From contig FR898238.1 of assembly GCA_000437375.1 (NCBI GenBank), positions 96,562-107,865 on the forward strand: a stretch of 11,304 nucleotides of DNA, in the 5' to 3' direction. A program made the translations under genes and the position numbers. The notes below the pieces were generated by a model, which was not told the origin of the DNA, searched no databases, and worked only from the letters and a program-made list of their open reading frames with translations. Source of the stretch: Eubacterium sp. CAG:841 (GTDB taxonomy: Bacteria > Bacillota > Clostridia > Oscillospirales > CAG-272). Of the stretch, positions 4,996-11,282 are shown piece by piece. How positions within the stretch are numbered: the stretch's first letter is position 1; each line of letters starts with the position of its first letter.

Positions 4996-6051
4996 ATGAC
5001 AATGGGGCAAAGAATTCAACAGATACGTCTGGAGCTTGGACTTTCGCAGGAAGAATTCGGCGAGAAGCTCGGAACGACAAGACAGACAGTTTCACGTTGG
5101 GAGCTCGATCAATCATATCCGGAGCTTACAAAAATCGTACTCATCAGCAAATTGTTTTCTGTAACAACCGACTCTATTCTCAAGGACGGGATCAGCACGT
5201 TTGATACCGAAACAGAGGTGTTTGCCTGCGGCGTATATCGTTCGTCAAATGCGGAGATAGTTGAAACCGAAAAATATTCGCTTAAATATTATTGTTCGCC
5301 AGACAAAAGTATATTGGGTACAAAGCTGTACACCGGTTATGAAAACAAAAAACGTTTGGTCGCTATTTGCGAGCGTAACCAAACAAAAAATGTCACCGAA
5401 TATGCTTATTATCTGAAAAACAGCGATACTGTGATATCGAACTGCGATCGGTTAAGCACAACGCTTGGCGAAGCCTACAATGTAAGCGAAGCGAGAGCTA
5501 TGCGACGACTTGAAAAATTTTATGTCGATCACAGTGGAAAGCCACTGCCCAAAGTGAAAGAAGCGGGAATCCCGAAGTGCCTGATGCTTTGGAGAATGGC
5601 GGACAGTTATAGGGCAGCTGCTGATTGGCTCAATTTTTATCTTTGCACAGGAAAAACAGAGTATATTTTTTCTGTTAGGCCGCAGGACACAAATATCTAT
5701 TGCGGTGCGTCGTACAACATTGTTTTTGACATCGGGTTGTTTTCCGGCGGACAGTATTTCAGAATACGCAATTACAAGGACAATCGAGAAAAATACTGCC
5801 GATTCTCGTGCGATTTTTCCTATGAGGCAAAAAATGTTGAAATACCGACCGAGCAATGCGAGCTTGGAAAATGCACATTGACGGATAAAGGTCTTGCATG
5901 GACAATAAAACGATATACCGATGATGAAATTGTACTTCAAGGGTGCGGTAACGACGAATACAAATATCGCCGCCTTGACAGGAGAGACGAACAGTTTATG
6001 CTTTGCGATAAATTGCAAAACACGTTTGAAGAGACAAAAAACAAAGGCTGA
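4996..6051 (+). CDS. XRE-family regulator with cysteine-rich C-terminal domain of unknown function
   Basis: Regulator of 351 residues. The N-terminal HTH is clear: helix 2 S17QEEFGEKLG26, recognition helix T28RQTVSRWE36, domain end near 62. The next 285 residues match no family I recognise. They look mostly beta-rich and cytosolic: no signal peptide and no membrane segment. The protein has 13 cysteines (78, 100, 125, 150, 195, 217, 236, 268, 272, 288, 293, 317, 337), high for a cytoplasmic protein, including C268-x3-C272 and C288-x4-C293. Two strand-rich halves are separated by a more helical stretch (about 160-215). Metal binding or redox sensing is possible but unproven. The start at 4996 is chosen for AGGAGG 9 nt upstream. 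The last codons form the left arm of the terminator, and the gene converges on the transporter gene with only 22 bases between the stop codons. Confidence 0.85.
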   Translation: MTMGQRIQQIRLELGLSQEEFGEKLGTTRQTVSRWELDQSYPELTKIVLISKLFSVTTDSILKDGISTFDTETEVFACGVYRSSNAEIVETEKYSLKYYCSPDKSILGTKLYTGYENKKRLVAICERNQTKNVTEYAYYLKNSDTVISNCDRLSTTLGEAYNVSEARAMRRLEKFYVDHSGKPLPKVKEAGIPKCLMLWRMADSYRAAADWLNFYLCTGKTEYIFSVRPQDTNIYCGASYNIVFDIGLFSGGQYFRIRNYKDNREKYCRFSCDFSYEAKNVEIPTEQCELGKCTLTDKGLAWTIKRYTDDEIVLQGCGNDEYKYRRLDRRDEQFMLCDKLQNTFEETKNKG

Positions 6052-6068
6052 CCTTGAGGTCAGCCTTT
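6043..6068. terminator. Bidirectional terminator between convergent genes
   Basis: Perfect 11-bp stem AAAGGCTGACC/GGTCAGCCTTT with a TTGA loop. The plus-strand tail is TTTATTTT and the minus-strand tail TTTGTTTTTTG, so it serves both the second XRE gene (whose stop codon lies inside the left arm) and the transporter gene, whose stop is 6 bases away. Confidence 0.92.
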
Positions 6069-6073
6069 TATTT

Positions 6074-7306
6074 TCAGAATATCTGTTTTGTTATCTCGTT
6101 GCGTCGCGCCACAAGAGAGCCTATAAAACAGACCACCGCAGATACGGCGGATACGATTGTAATAAGGATCAATACCGCGCTCCAGCCGTTTTTATCGGCT
6201 ACCGCGCCGAAAACTGTCGTTGCGGTGGTAGATCCAACATAGCAAAATGCATCAAGCAATGCCGAAAGTCCGCCGACATTGCCGAATTTTCTTATGCCGA
6301 AAGGAATTACGCTTGTAATAAAGTTACCGTTACAATAAATAGCACAGATAATAACAATAAAGCACAAGATAAACGGCACAACAGCCGACTTTTTATACGA
6401 CAAAATGCCTCCGCCCAAGAAAATAGCAAGCACGGTAAACACTATGGATATTGCGGTAAGTCTGCTTTGCAAAACACGCGAAAGAATTCGTGCCGCAAAA
6501 ATACCGGCACACGAAAGAAGCGAAAGCCCCATAGTTATCAGCACCGCCGACGAATCACCAAAGCCGAAATCCGTTTTTAGAATTGTGGGAAGCCATGTGA
6601 TAACTCCGTCGCGGATAAATGAATTACCGATAGCGGAAAGTGCAATAAATCCAATAATCACAAGAACCGTTCCGCGATAAAAGCCTTTTACTGTCTGCGT
6701 TTTTTCGGTTGTTTGCTCCGCATCGCAGACCTTCGGCGCTTTTTCAAAAAATCCGAGCGAAACAAACCAAAGTATGCCCGCCAAAACCGAAAGAGCTGCA
6801 ATGATATAAAACGTTATCTTATAATTTACGGAAACAAACAAGGCGGAAAGCCCATATACTCCAAACGTGCCGAAGCAAAATGAAAATCCGCCGAACATTA
6901 TCCATGTCCTCAGCTGTGAAGAAGCCAGGTATTTTGCAATCACATTACAAATATTGCACCAGAAGAAACTCTGCACCAATCCGTTTACAAGCCAGATAAT
7001 ACGCATCGACGCAATATCGGAGGAAAGCGCAAGAAGAAGATTACATGCCGCCGTCATACCCATTCCCAAAAAAACAGTAAGACGCGGCGGATAATATTTT
7101 GCAAGAAAGAAGTGAAGTATCTGACCGCCGCCATACGCAAAAAACAGCATTGAACTGACCGTCCCAAGCGACTCCTTGCTTACGGAATACGCCTCTGCGA
7201 TAGCAGTCAGATTTGCGGCATACGACAACCGCCCAAGATAAGCAATCGAATATGTAAAACAGCTGACAAATATCAGAAGCGAACCATACTTTTTAGATAA
7301 AACCAT
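6074..7306 (-). CDS. Major facilitator superfamily transporter, OPA-like
   Basis: Integral membrane transporter of 410 residues with about 12 hydrophobic helices in two halves joined by a cytoplasmic loop around 188-208 (EKAPKVCDAEQTTEKTQTVK). Two features suggest the organophosphate:phosphate antiporter group (GlpT/UhpT relatives): a helix-1 end with Y23LGRLSYAAN32, where Arg26 would sit at the substrate site, and IRDGVITWLPTIL at 231-243 opening the second half, like the family's R-x-G-x-x-x-W-x-P motif. The natural substrate cannot be read from sequence; a phosphorylated or carboxylated metabolite is likely. The ATG at 7306 has CGGAG about 9 nt upstream. It is on the same strand as, and 217 nt downstream of, an XRE regulator, but has its own promoter (7369-7397). 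A bidirectional terminator ends it. Confidence 0.88.
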   Translation of the reverse strand: MVLSKKYGSLLIFVSCFTYSIAYLGRLSYAANLTAIAEAYSVSKESLGTVSSMLFFAYGGGQILHFFLAKYYPPRLTVFLGMGMTAACNLLLALSSDIASMRIIWLVNGLVQSFFWCNICNVIAKYLASSQLRTWIMFGGFSFCFGTFGVYGLSALFVSVNYKITFYIIAALSVLAGILWFVSLGFFEKAPKVCDAEQTTEKTQTVKGFYRGTVLVIIGFIALSAIGNSFIRDGVITWLPTILKTDFGFGDSSAVLITMGLSLLSCAGIFAARILSRVLQSRLTAISIVFTVLAIFLGGGILSYKKSAVVPFILCFIVIICAIYCNGNFITSVIPFGIRKFGNVGGLSALLDAFCYVGSTTATTVFGAVADKNGWSAVLILITIVSAVSAVVCFIGSLVARRNEITKQIF

Positions 7307-7347
7307 AGCACATATCTCCGAAATACAATAGTCTTGACTCCCCGCTC

Positions 7348-7357
7348 TTTCCGGAAA
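7348..7357. repeat. Small palindrome in the transporter leader
   Basis: TTTCCGGAAA, a perfect 10-bp palindrome between the transporter's -10 and its start codon. It is possibly an operator for the XRE regulator encoded upstream, but short enough to occur by chance. Confidence 0.3.
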
Positions 7358-7368
7358 TCAACGGAGGT

Positions 7369-7397
7369 ATTATATCACAACATTTACGCTTTGTCTA
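7369..7397 (-). promoter_or_regulatory. Promoter of the transporter gene
   Basis: On the minus strand, TAGACA (7397-7392), 17 nt, TATAAT (7374-7369), extended -10 TGATATAAT. The leader is about 55 nt. A second short palindrome, ATGAATTCAT, lies upstream at 7422-7431. Confidence 0.7.
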
Positions 7398-7453
7398 TGA
7401 AAAACACATATTTTATAGATGATGAATTCATAGCGTCAATACGAAAAATTAAG

Positions 7454-7512
7454 GGCTGATTTTCGATTGACCCAAGTCAGAAGACAATTGCAGCGGTCAG
7501 CCATTGAAAATT
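7454..7512. repeat. Direct repeat, copy A, downstream of the third XRE gene
   Basis: These 59 bases match 8481-8539 at 48 of 59 positions (81%) without gaps, including an identical 19-nt block (7484-7502 and 8511-8529). Weak similarity may continue leftwards to about 7433. The copy begins 12 bases past the XRE stop codon. On the minus strand, GGCTGA (7502-7497) and TCAGCC (7459-7454) can pair across 37 nt and are followed by CTTAATTTTTCG, so copy A might double as a weak terminator. Copy B lacks the second arm. Confidence 0.8.
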
Positions 7513-7523
7513 CGCAACTTATT

Positions 7524-8372
7524 TCAGTCTTGCCTAAAATACGGTTCCGTTCTTCCTCCGCTATAATATGCAAAGATTTCGGGTTTATTGATGATTTCTC
7601 TTGCAAAAATCAGCAAGGCTACAAATGACGGTGTCGGCCAGAATTGATATACCGTTTGCACTTCGTCATCCATTTCAAGCTGCAAAGTAGAAACAAGATG
7701 ATATTTTTTGAGCGTTTTCAGTATTTCATCTGCCTTTTGAGCATCTATGCCGAGTTTTTTGACAAGCAGCATCGGCGTGAATGATTTTTTCGTGTCGCGC
7801 TGGTTCAGAAAAACACAGGCATCGAAAAAAGCTTTATCTGACATATTCTTAAAAAAGGCGGGGTAATCCACACCATTGAAGTAAGCGTCGTTTGTGCTGC
7901 GAGGATTGGGAACAAGCAGAAAGTATTGACTGCAATTGGCGATTCCCATGCGGGTAAAGCCTTCGTCACGCATAACCGATGAATAGTGCTGAGCGCTACA
8001 GTCGATTTCTTTTTCATAATCCTCAATACTGCCTTTATCGGTATATTTCGGATATGGCATAAGCGCACGCTCTATATCATAGCAAAGATTGAAAGCGGTT
8101 TTGATTTTTTGCTCATCAGGAGTCTCGATTATCTTTTTCATCAGGGTCGATTGAAGATTGCTGTCGGAAATGTTTCTGGAAAAAAGACTGTCAATGGAAA
8201 CGGCAAAGAAATCCGCGATCTTCGGAAGCAACTCGATATCTGGCACTCCGCCGTTTTCCCATTTTGATACAGCCTGCGTGCTGACACCGACATATTTTGC
8301 GAGTTCCTCCTGCTTTATGCCTTTTTCCTTGCGCAATGACGCGATTTGTTTTCCTATCGTTTCAATACACAT
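7524..8372 (-). CDS. XRE-family regulator with C-terminal winged-helix-like domain, near the transporter
   Basis: Regulator of 282 residues. Canonical HTH at the N-terminus: K20QEELAKYVG29 as helix 2 and S31TQAVSKWE39 as the recognition helix. The middle region (about 90-170) ends in a strand segment (FTRMGIANCSQYFLLVPNP, 139-157) comparable to the one around residues 137-158 of the regulator at 3971-4789. Residues about 180-235 form a winged-helix-like unit (SFTPMLLVKKLGIDAQKADE, then LKKYHLVSTLQLEM), and an aromatic tail follows. The ATG at 8372 has AAAGGAG 8 nt upstream. It lies upstream of an OPA-like transporter on the same strand, the usual arrangement for a local regulator and its target, although the transporter has a separate promoter. 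The complete unit (gene, promoter, operator) sits between two direct repeats (7454-7512 and 8481-8539), suggesting it arrived or was duplicated as a cassette. Confidence 0.88.
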   Translation of the reverse strand: MCIETIGKQIASLRKEKGIKQEELAKYVGVSTQAVSKWENGGVPDIELLPKIADFFAVSIDSLFSRNISDSNLQSTLMKKIIETPDEQKIKTAFNLCYDIERALMPYPKYTDKGSIEDYEKEIDCSAQHYSSVMRDEGFTRMGIANCSQYFLLVPNPRSTNDAYFNGVDYPAFFKNMSDKAFFDACVFLNQRDTKKSFTPMLLVKKLGIDAQKADEILKTLKKYHLVSTLQLEMDDEVQTVYQFWPTPSFVALLIFAREIINKPEIFAYYSGGRTEPYFRQD

Positions 8373-8398
8373 AAAATTTCTCCTTTGTTACTGTTTGG

Positions 8399-8414
8399 TT
8401 GAAAGCGCTTTCGA
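8399..8414. promoter_or_regulatory. cre/LacI-type operator at the XRE gene start site
   Basis: TTGAAAGCGCTTTCGA contains the perfect 12-bp palindrome GAAAGCGCTTTC (8401-8412). It fits the CcpA catabolite-response consensus (WTGAAARCGYTTTCW) except for G at the fifteenth base. It covers about +1 to +16 of the XRE transcript, the standard position for repression by CcpA or another LacI-family protein, which suggests carbon-source control of this regulator and, indirectly, the transporter. Which protein binds is inference. Confidence 0.65.
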
Positions 8415-8421
8415 TGTCTTA

Positions 8422-8450
8422 ATTATAGCACAACCGACAGTTGATTTCAA
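8422..8450 (-). promoter_or_regulatory. Promoter of the third XRE gene
   Basis: On the minus strand, TTGAAA (8450-8445), exactly 17 nt, TATAAT (8427-8422), extended -10 TGCTATAAT. Predicted start near 8415, at the edge of the operator. Confidence 0.8.
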
Positions 8451-8480
8451 CAGAGGCGACGTTTACAAAAAACAAACCGC

Positions 8481-8539
8481 AGTTGATTTTCGATTTGTCA
8501 GAGTCAGAATACAATTGCAGCGGTCAGCCGTTAAAATTT
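8481..8539. repeat. Direct repeat, copy B, upstream of the third XRE gene
   Basis: Same-orientation partner of 7454-7512 with 11 mismatches in 59 bases and no gaps. The copies begin 1,027 bases apart. It lies just upstream of the XRE promoter, so the pair encloses the whole regulator unit. CAGTTGATTT, at its left edge, also occurs 43 bases earlier (8437-8446). Confidence 0.8.
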
Positions 8540-8582
8540 GCGTTGAACCCTGCCGTTTTGCCCGGCAAAATAGCGAAATTTA

Positions 8583-8611
8583 TTGTTTTTGTTCCGATTT
8601 TTCTTTATAAT
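8583..8611 (+). promoter_or_regulatory. Sigma-A-like promoter of the second ECF sigma gene
   Basis: TTGTTT (8583-8588), 17 nt, TATAAT (8606-8611). The -35 is weak and there is no extended -10. It would supply basal transcription upstream of the ECF-type promoter. Confidence 0.5.
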
Positions 8612-8644
8612 ATGATTACAGTCAAAAAAATTATTATCGTAACC

Positions 8645-8674
8645 CAACCTTTCCCCGCCTTTTATGCACTTATA
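8645..8674 (+). promoter_or_regulatory. ECF-type promoter, probably autoregulatory
   Basis: CAACC (8645-8649), 17 nt, CACTTATA (8667-8674), starting transcription near 8680, about 27 nt before the ATG. It has the same layout as the motif at 1341-1371 in the first ECF locus, and neither fits sigma-A. ECF factors commonly transcribe their own genes. Confidence 0.5.
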
Positions 8675-8706
8675 GGCGAACCCCCTGAAAACGAAAGGAA
8701 ACTTTT

Positions 8707-9576
8707 ATGAACGAACATTTTAACAGAAATGACGAAACTCTTGTCGAGCTGACGCTACTCGGAGACGGAACCGCATATGAAGAGCTTGTCACCCGTCATC
8801 AGCGCACGGTGATGGGGACGGCTTATAAGGTGACAAAAAACAAATTTTCCGCAGAGGACGCATCTCAGGACGCGTTTGTTTCCGCATGGATGAATCTCTG
8901 TGAGCTTCGCGACGGTTCAAAATTCGGCTCTTGGGTCTGTTCGTTTGCAAAAAACTGCGCAAGAACGCTTGAAAGGCATTATCGCGCGGCAATTCCGGAC
9001 ATCAGCCTTGACACGCTTGACAGCTTTGAGCCTGCCGAAGAGGATGAGCTTTTTGCCGAAGACGAGCTTAAAGACGTCCGCCGGGCGGTAAGCTTGCTCA
9101 GCGAAAAAATAAGGGAAGCCGTCAGCCTGCATTATTTCGAGGGAAAGTCCGTCGCGGAAATAGCGGAGATGCTGTCCGTTCCCGTCGGGACTGTCAAGTG
9201 GCGCCTTTCGGAGGGGAGAAAACAACTGAGAAAGGGTTACGGAATTATGGAGAAAACATACGACGAAAACGAAAGCCTCGTTGCCCGCGTCATGCGTCAG
9301 GTCGAGGCGCTCAAGCTGTGGCAACTCAAAAACGACAAGACCGGTTTTGAAGAAGAATATCGCGCCGTTCTTGCAAATGTCGAGGCGCTTGAAGATTCCA
9401 AAGAAAAAAGTTCTATGCTCGCCGATACTCTTCTGCGCGGCTATTGGGAGGTTTCCAGCGAAAAGAATAAAGAAGTTTTTGAGAGAATCAAAAAATCCGC
9501 AGAGGACGGTCACAACGAGGACGTTATGATGTCGGTCGCATGCGAATGTGATACAATGAAACAAAAATCGCAATAA
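8707..9576 (+). CDS. ECF sigma factor with helical C-terminal extension
   Basis: Alternative sigma factor of 289 residues. Region 2 at about 20-92: YEELVTRHQRTVMGTAYKV (24-42), then AEDASQDAFVSAW (49-61), the core-binding and -10 helices, and FGSWVCSFAKNCARTLERHYR (73-93). An acidic linker follows (109-122). Region 4 at about 124-176 is very good: LSEKIREAVSLHYFEGKSVAEIAEML, then PVGTVKWRLSEGRKQLRKG with the recognition helix. A further 110 residues (180-289) are helical and charged, rich in Glu, Lys and Trp, and unlike a SnoaL-type ECF tail. From memory, related clostridial sigma factors continue well beyond this point, so the stop after KQKSQ may be a truncation; I cannot confirm this here. 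RBS AAAGGA is 7 nt before the ATG. No anti-sigma gene follows; the extension might replace it. Ends at a strong terminator. Confidence 0.9.
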   Translation: MNEHFNRNDETLVELTLLGDGTAYEELVTRHQRTVMGTAYKVTKNKFSAEDASQDAFVSAWMNLCELRDGSKFGSWVCSFAKNCARTLERHYRAAIPDISLDTLDSFEPAEEDELFAEDELKDVRRAVSLLSEKIREAVSLHYFEGKSVAEIAEMLSVPVGTVKWRLSEGRKQLRKGYGIMEKTYDENESLVARVMRQVEALKLWQLKNDKTGFEEEYRAVLANVEALEDSKEKSSMLADTLLRGYWEVSSEKNKEVFERIKKSAEDGHNEDVMMSVACECDTMKQKSQ

Positions 9577-9581
9577 AAAAA

Positions 9582-9635
9582 ACGAATAAACATCCTCCCT
9601 TTCCGTGGGTTGATATTTATTCGTATTTCTTTTTT
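9582..9635. terminator. Bidirectional terminator after the second ECF sigma gene
   Basis: The arms 9582-9594 and 9612-9624 pair at 12 of 13 positions, and CCC/GGG adds pairing inside the loop. The plus-strand tail is ATTTCTTTTTT. On the minus strand the stem runs into a T8 tract (the A-run before 9583), so it also serves the convergent lipoprotein gene. Confidence 0.88.
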
Positions 9636-9660
9636 GCAGTCCGGACTTCCGAAAGACGGT

Positions 9661-10683
9661 TTATCTGAACTCGACGGTTCCGGTTGCCGTCATATTTTCT
9701 CTGAACGGTTTGTAATTTTCCCTCCTTGCACGATCGGCTGTTATTGCAATGCATCCCAACCATGCATAAGAATACGGCACCTCCGCGTCCGCGGCGGTGA
9801 GGTCACAGTAATAGAAGTTGCCGTCAAGACAAATCCTGTTCCAGGCGTGATTGCCGCCGTCCTTTGTGCCGTCGGCACGATTGCAGAAAAGTCCCGCCTT
9901 GCCGCAAAGATGTTCAAGTGCGGATGTATAACCGCTGCATACCGCGCTTCCGTTTATAAGCGCGTTATAAGCGGGATACGGCAAGCCCGACGTTGAAAGC
10001 GAACCGTCATATTCGCAGCGTCCGGTTATCACGGCGGCTAAATAGCAATATTTCCCGAAATCAGAAAGACCGCTCGGCATACAGTCGATTATGCGCTTTG
10101 AAACAGCTTCAAAAAGCGCCATGCGGGCTGTGATTTCTTTTTTATCATCGGTTGGACAATCATAGGAGCTCCCCGGGAGAAAATAAATCGGGCGATAGAC
10201 GTTGCCCGAAACATCGGGATAATAGTATGCTCTGAATTCCGGATAGTCGGCTCTCAATGCCTCATCTGCCTCCATAAAATCCGAAAACGCCGTTTCTCCG
10301 TATGCAAGGGAGTTCCATTCATATGCGTCGACAGACGCGACGGCGTCAAGCAGCATATCATAAATGCCGCGCACGGATGCGGACAAGCTCTCCCGACGAG
10401 GCGTTTGCTTCGGAGCGCCGGAGGATACATCGGCGACGGGATAAGCACGGAGAATGACTGTTGCGTCCTTTATCGCTCCGTCGATAATTTCTGAAGCACG
10501 CTGTCCGTATATTCCGCTGTCTGCCTGCGGCAGAATGACGGTTTTTGCATCATCCGTTGTTTCCGTTGCCGTGCTTTTTTGCGTGTCGGAGGTGAAATCC
10601 GGAGGAATCAAAACGCACGAGGTCAAAAGCATTGTTGATACAGCAATTGCGGTGATGGCAAATGCAATGTTTTTTATTTTCAT
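9661..10683 (-). CDS. Lipoprotein with transglutaminase-like (papain-fold) domain
   Basis: Membrane-anchored surface lipoprotein of 340 residues. The signal peptide (1-22) ends in lipobox L20-T-S-C23. A low-complexity Thr/Ser/Asp linker follows (about 31-50), then an alpha/beta region (about 60-200). The C-terminal part is a transglutaminase-like core: G245SAVCSGY252 with Cys249 as nucleophile, N278HAWN282 with His279, and C293DLTAAD299 with Asp294, in the right order and spacing for a Cys-His-Asp triad. Bacterial members act as proteases, amidases or transglutaminases on surface proteins or peptidoglycan; the substrate here is unknown. I start at the ATG at 10683. An in-frame TTG at 10695 sits only 2 nt from the purine-rich GAGAGGGG, too close, and would add four residues before a normal signal peptide; the RBS for the ATG is rather far (about 14 nt). 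Alone in its transcript, divergent from the MmcQ-like gene. Confidence 0.87.
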   Translation of the reverse strand: MKIKNIAFAITAIAVSTMLLTSCVLIPPDFTSDTQKSTATETTDDAKTVILPQADSGIYGQRASEIIDGAIKDATVILRAYPVADVSSGAPKQTPRRESLSASVRGIYDMLLDAVASVDAYEWNSLAYGETAFSDFMEADEALRADYPEFRAYYYPDVSGNVYRPIYFLPGSSYDCPTDDKKEITARMALFEAVSKRIIDCMPSGLSDFGKYCYLAAVITGRCEYDGSLSTSGLPYPAYNALINGSAVCSGYTSALEHLCGKAGLFCNRADGTKDGGNHAWNRICLDGNFYYCDLTAADAEVPYSYAWLGCIAITADRARRENYKPFRENMTATGTVEFR

Positions 10684-10714
10684 ATCTGTCGGCAAAGCCC
10701 CTCTCGTTTTATAT

Positions 10715-10735
10715 AAAATACGTCGATCGTATTTT
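10715..10735. repeat. Perfect inverted repeat at the lipoprotein start site
   Basis: AAAATACG-N5-CGTATTTT, two 8-bp arms around TCGAT, starting one base after the lipoprotein -10 and covering about +1 to +20 of its transcript. It has the form of a dimeric repressor operator. It lies about 65 bases from the divergent MmcQ-like promoter, so one protein could influence both. Confidence 0.6.
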
Positions 10736-10736
10736 C

Positions 10737-10765
10737 ATTATATCACACCGACAGACAAAAGACAA
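10737..10765 (-). promoter_or_regulatory. Promoter of the lipoprotein gene
   Basis: On the minus strand, TTGTCT (10765-10760), 17 nt, TATAAT (10742-10737), extended -10 TGATATAAT. Confidence 0.72.
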
Positions 10766-10801
10766 TAACTCTTCGCACAAAAACGCAACAATCGTTTTCT
10801 A

Positions 10802-10830
10802 TTGAAAAAAAGCGGTGACAATGCTATAAT
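10802..10830 (+). promoter_or_regulatory. Promoter of the MmcQ/YjbR-like gene
   Basis: TTGAAA (10802-10807), exactly 17 nt, TATAAT (10825-10830), extended -10 TGCTATAAT. The leader is about 45 nt. The location rules out translation starting at the TTG at 10830, which overlaps the -10. Confidence 0.78.
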
Positions 10831-10883
10831 TGAAGAAAATATCATACAAGCCGTTCCGTATCGGTCGGCAATCGGAGGTATCT

Positions 10884-11282
10884 ATGACAAGAGAAGCATT
10901 TCTGGAGTATTGCGCTTCGGCGCTCTGCACAGAGCCGGACTATCCGTTTGAAGATGACTTTGAAACGGCGGTTCTGCGCCACGGCGACAATCGCAAATGG
11001 TTTGCCCTTATTATGAAAGTATCAATGAGAAAATTCGGCTTTGACAGCGACAGAACGGTTGATATCGTCAATCTGAAATTGCCTGTTGAGATGTTCGGCT
11101 CGTTTAGCAAGGAGGACGGCGTCTATCCTGCGTACCACATGAATAAGCTTCATTGGATTTCGGTATTGCTTTCCGACGCCGCGGACGGCACCGCTGAATT
11201 TCTTACCAACGTCAGCTACGAAGCAACAAAAACAAAACGGCGCAACCGCAAGTCGAAAAATGACAGCAAAAACGGCAAATAA
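10884..11282 (+). CDS. MmcQ/YjbR family protein
   Basis: Small cytoplasmic protein of 132 residues in the MmcQ/YjbR (DUF419) family, which has a CyaY-like double-wing fold and is described as DNA-binding; its cellular role is not well defined. Recognisable family signatures in order: FLEYC (6-10), DYPFEDDFETAVLRHG (19-34), the strand WFALIMKV (39-46), NLKLPVE (63-69), and the most diagnostic block YPAYHMNKLHW (81-91) followed by ISVLL. The basic C-terminal tail (KTKRRNRKSKNDSKNGK, 116-132) is longer than usual and may aid nucleic-acid binding. I start at ATG 10884 because GGAGG lies 5 nt before it; an upstream TTG frame would overlap the promoter -10. No terminator is visible before the window ends 22 bases later, so a following gene could be co-transcribed. 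Confidence 0.9.
   Translation: MTREAFLEYCASALCTEPDYPFEDDFETAVLRHGDNRKWFALIMKVSMRKFGFDSDRTVDIVNLKLPVEMFGSFSKEDGVYPAYHMNKLHWISVLLSDAADGTAEFLTNVSYEATKTKRRNRKSKNDSKNGK

Larger units (their letters stand above)
8373..8706. other. 334-bp divergent intergenic region
   Basis: No gene is supported. From left to right it holds the XRE gene's ribosome binding site, a cre/LacI-like palindrome (8399-8414), the XRE promoter (8422-8450), direct repeat B (8481-8539), a sigma-A promoter (8583-8611) and an ECF-type promoter (8645-8674) for the sigma gene, then AAAGGA (8694-8699) before the ATG at 8707. An open frame running through 8441-8710 has no ribosome binding site and covers the promoters, so I discount it. 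Confidence 0.7.

Noticed and set aside
5921..6580. Plus-strand open frame of 219 codons antisense to the transporter gene
   Set aside because: It crosses the bidirectional terminator at 6043-6068, has no ribosome binding site, and its Lys/Arg/Asn/Tyr-rich composition is what antisense of a membrane protein gives.
8441..8710. Plus-strand open frames through the divergent intergenic region
   Set aside because: They cover the repeat and promoters and lack a ribosome binding site; the sigma gene with its own AAAGGA site explains the region's right end.
8917..9573. Minus-strand open frame of 218 codons inside the second sigma gene
   Set aside because: Antisense shadow of a confidently identified sigma factor, with no start signals.
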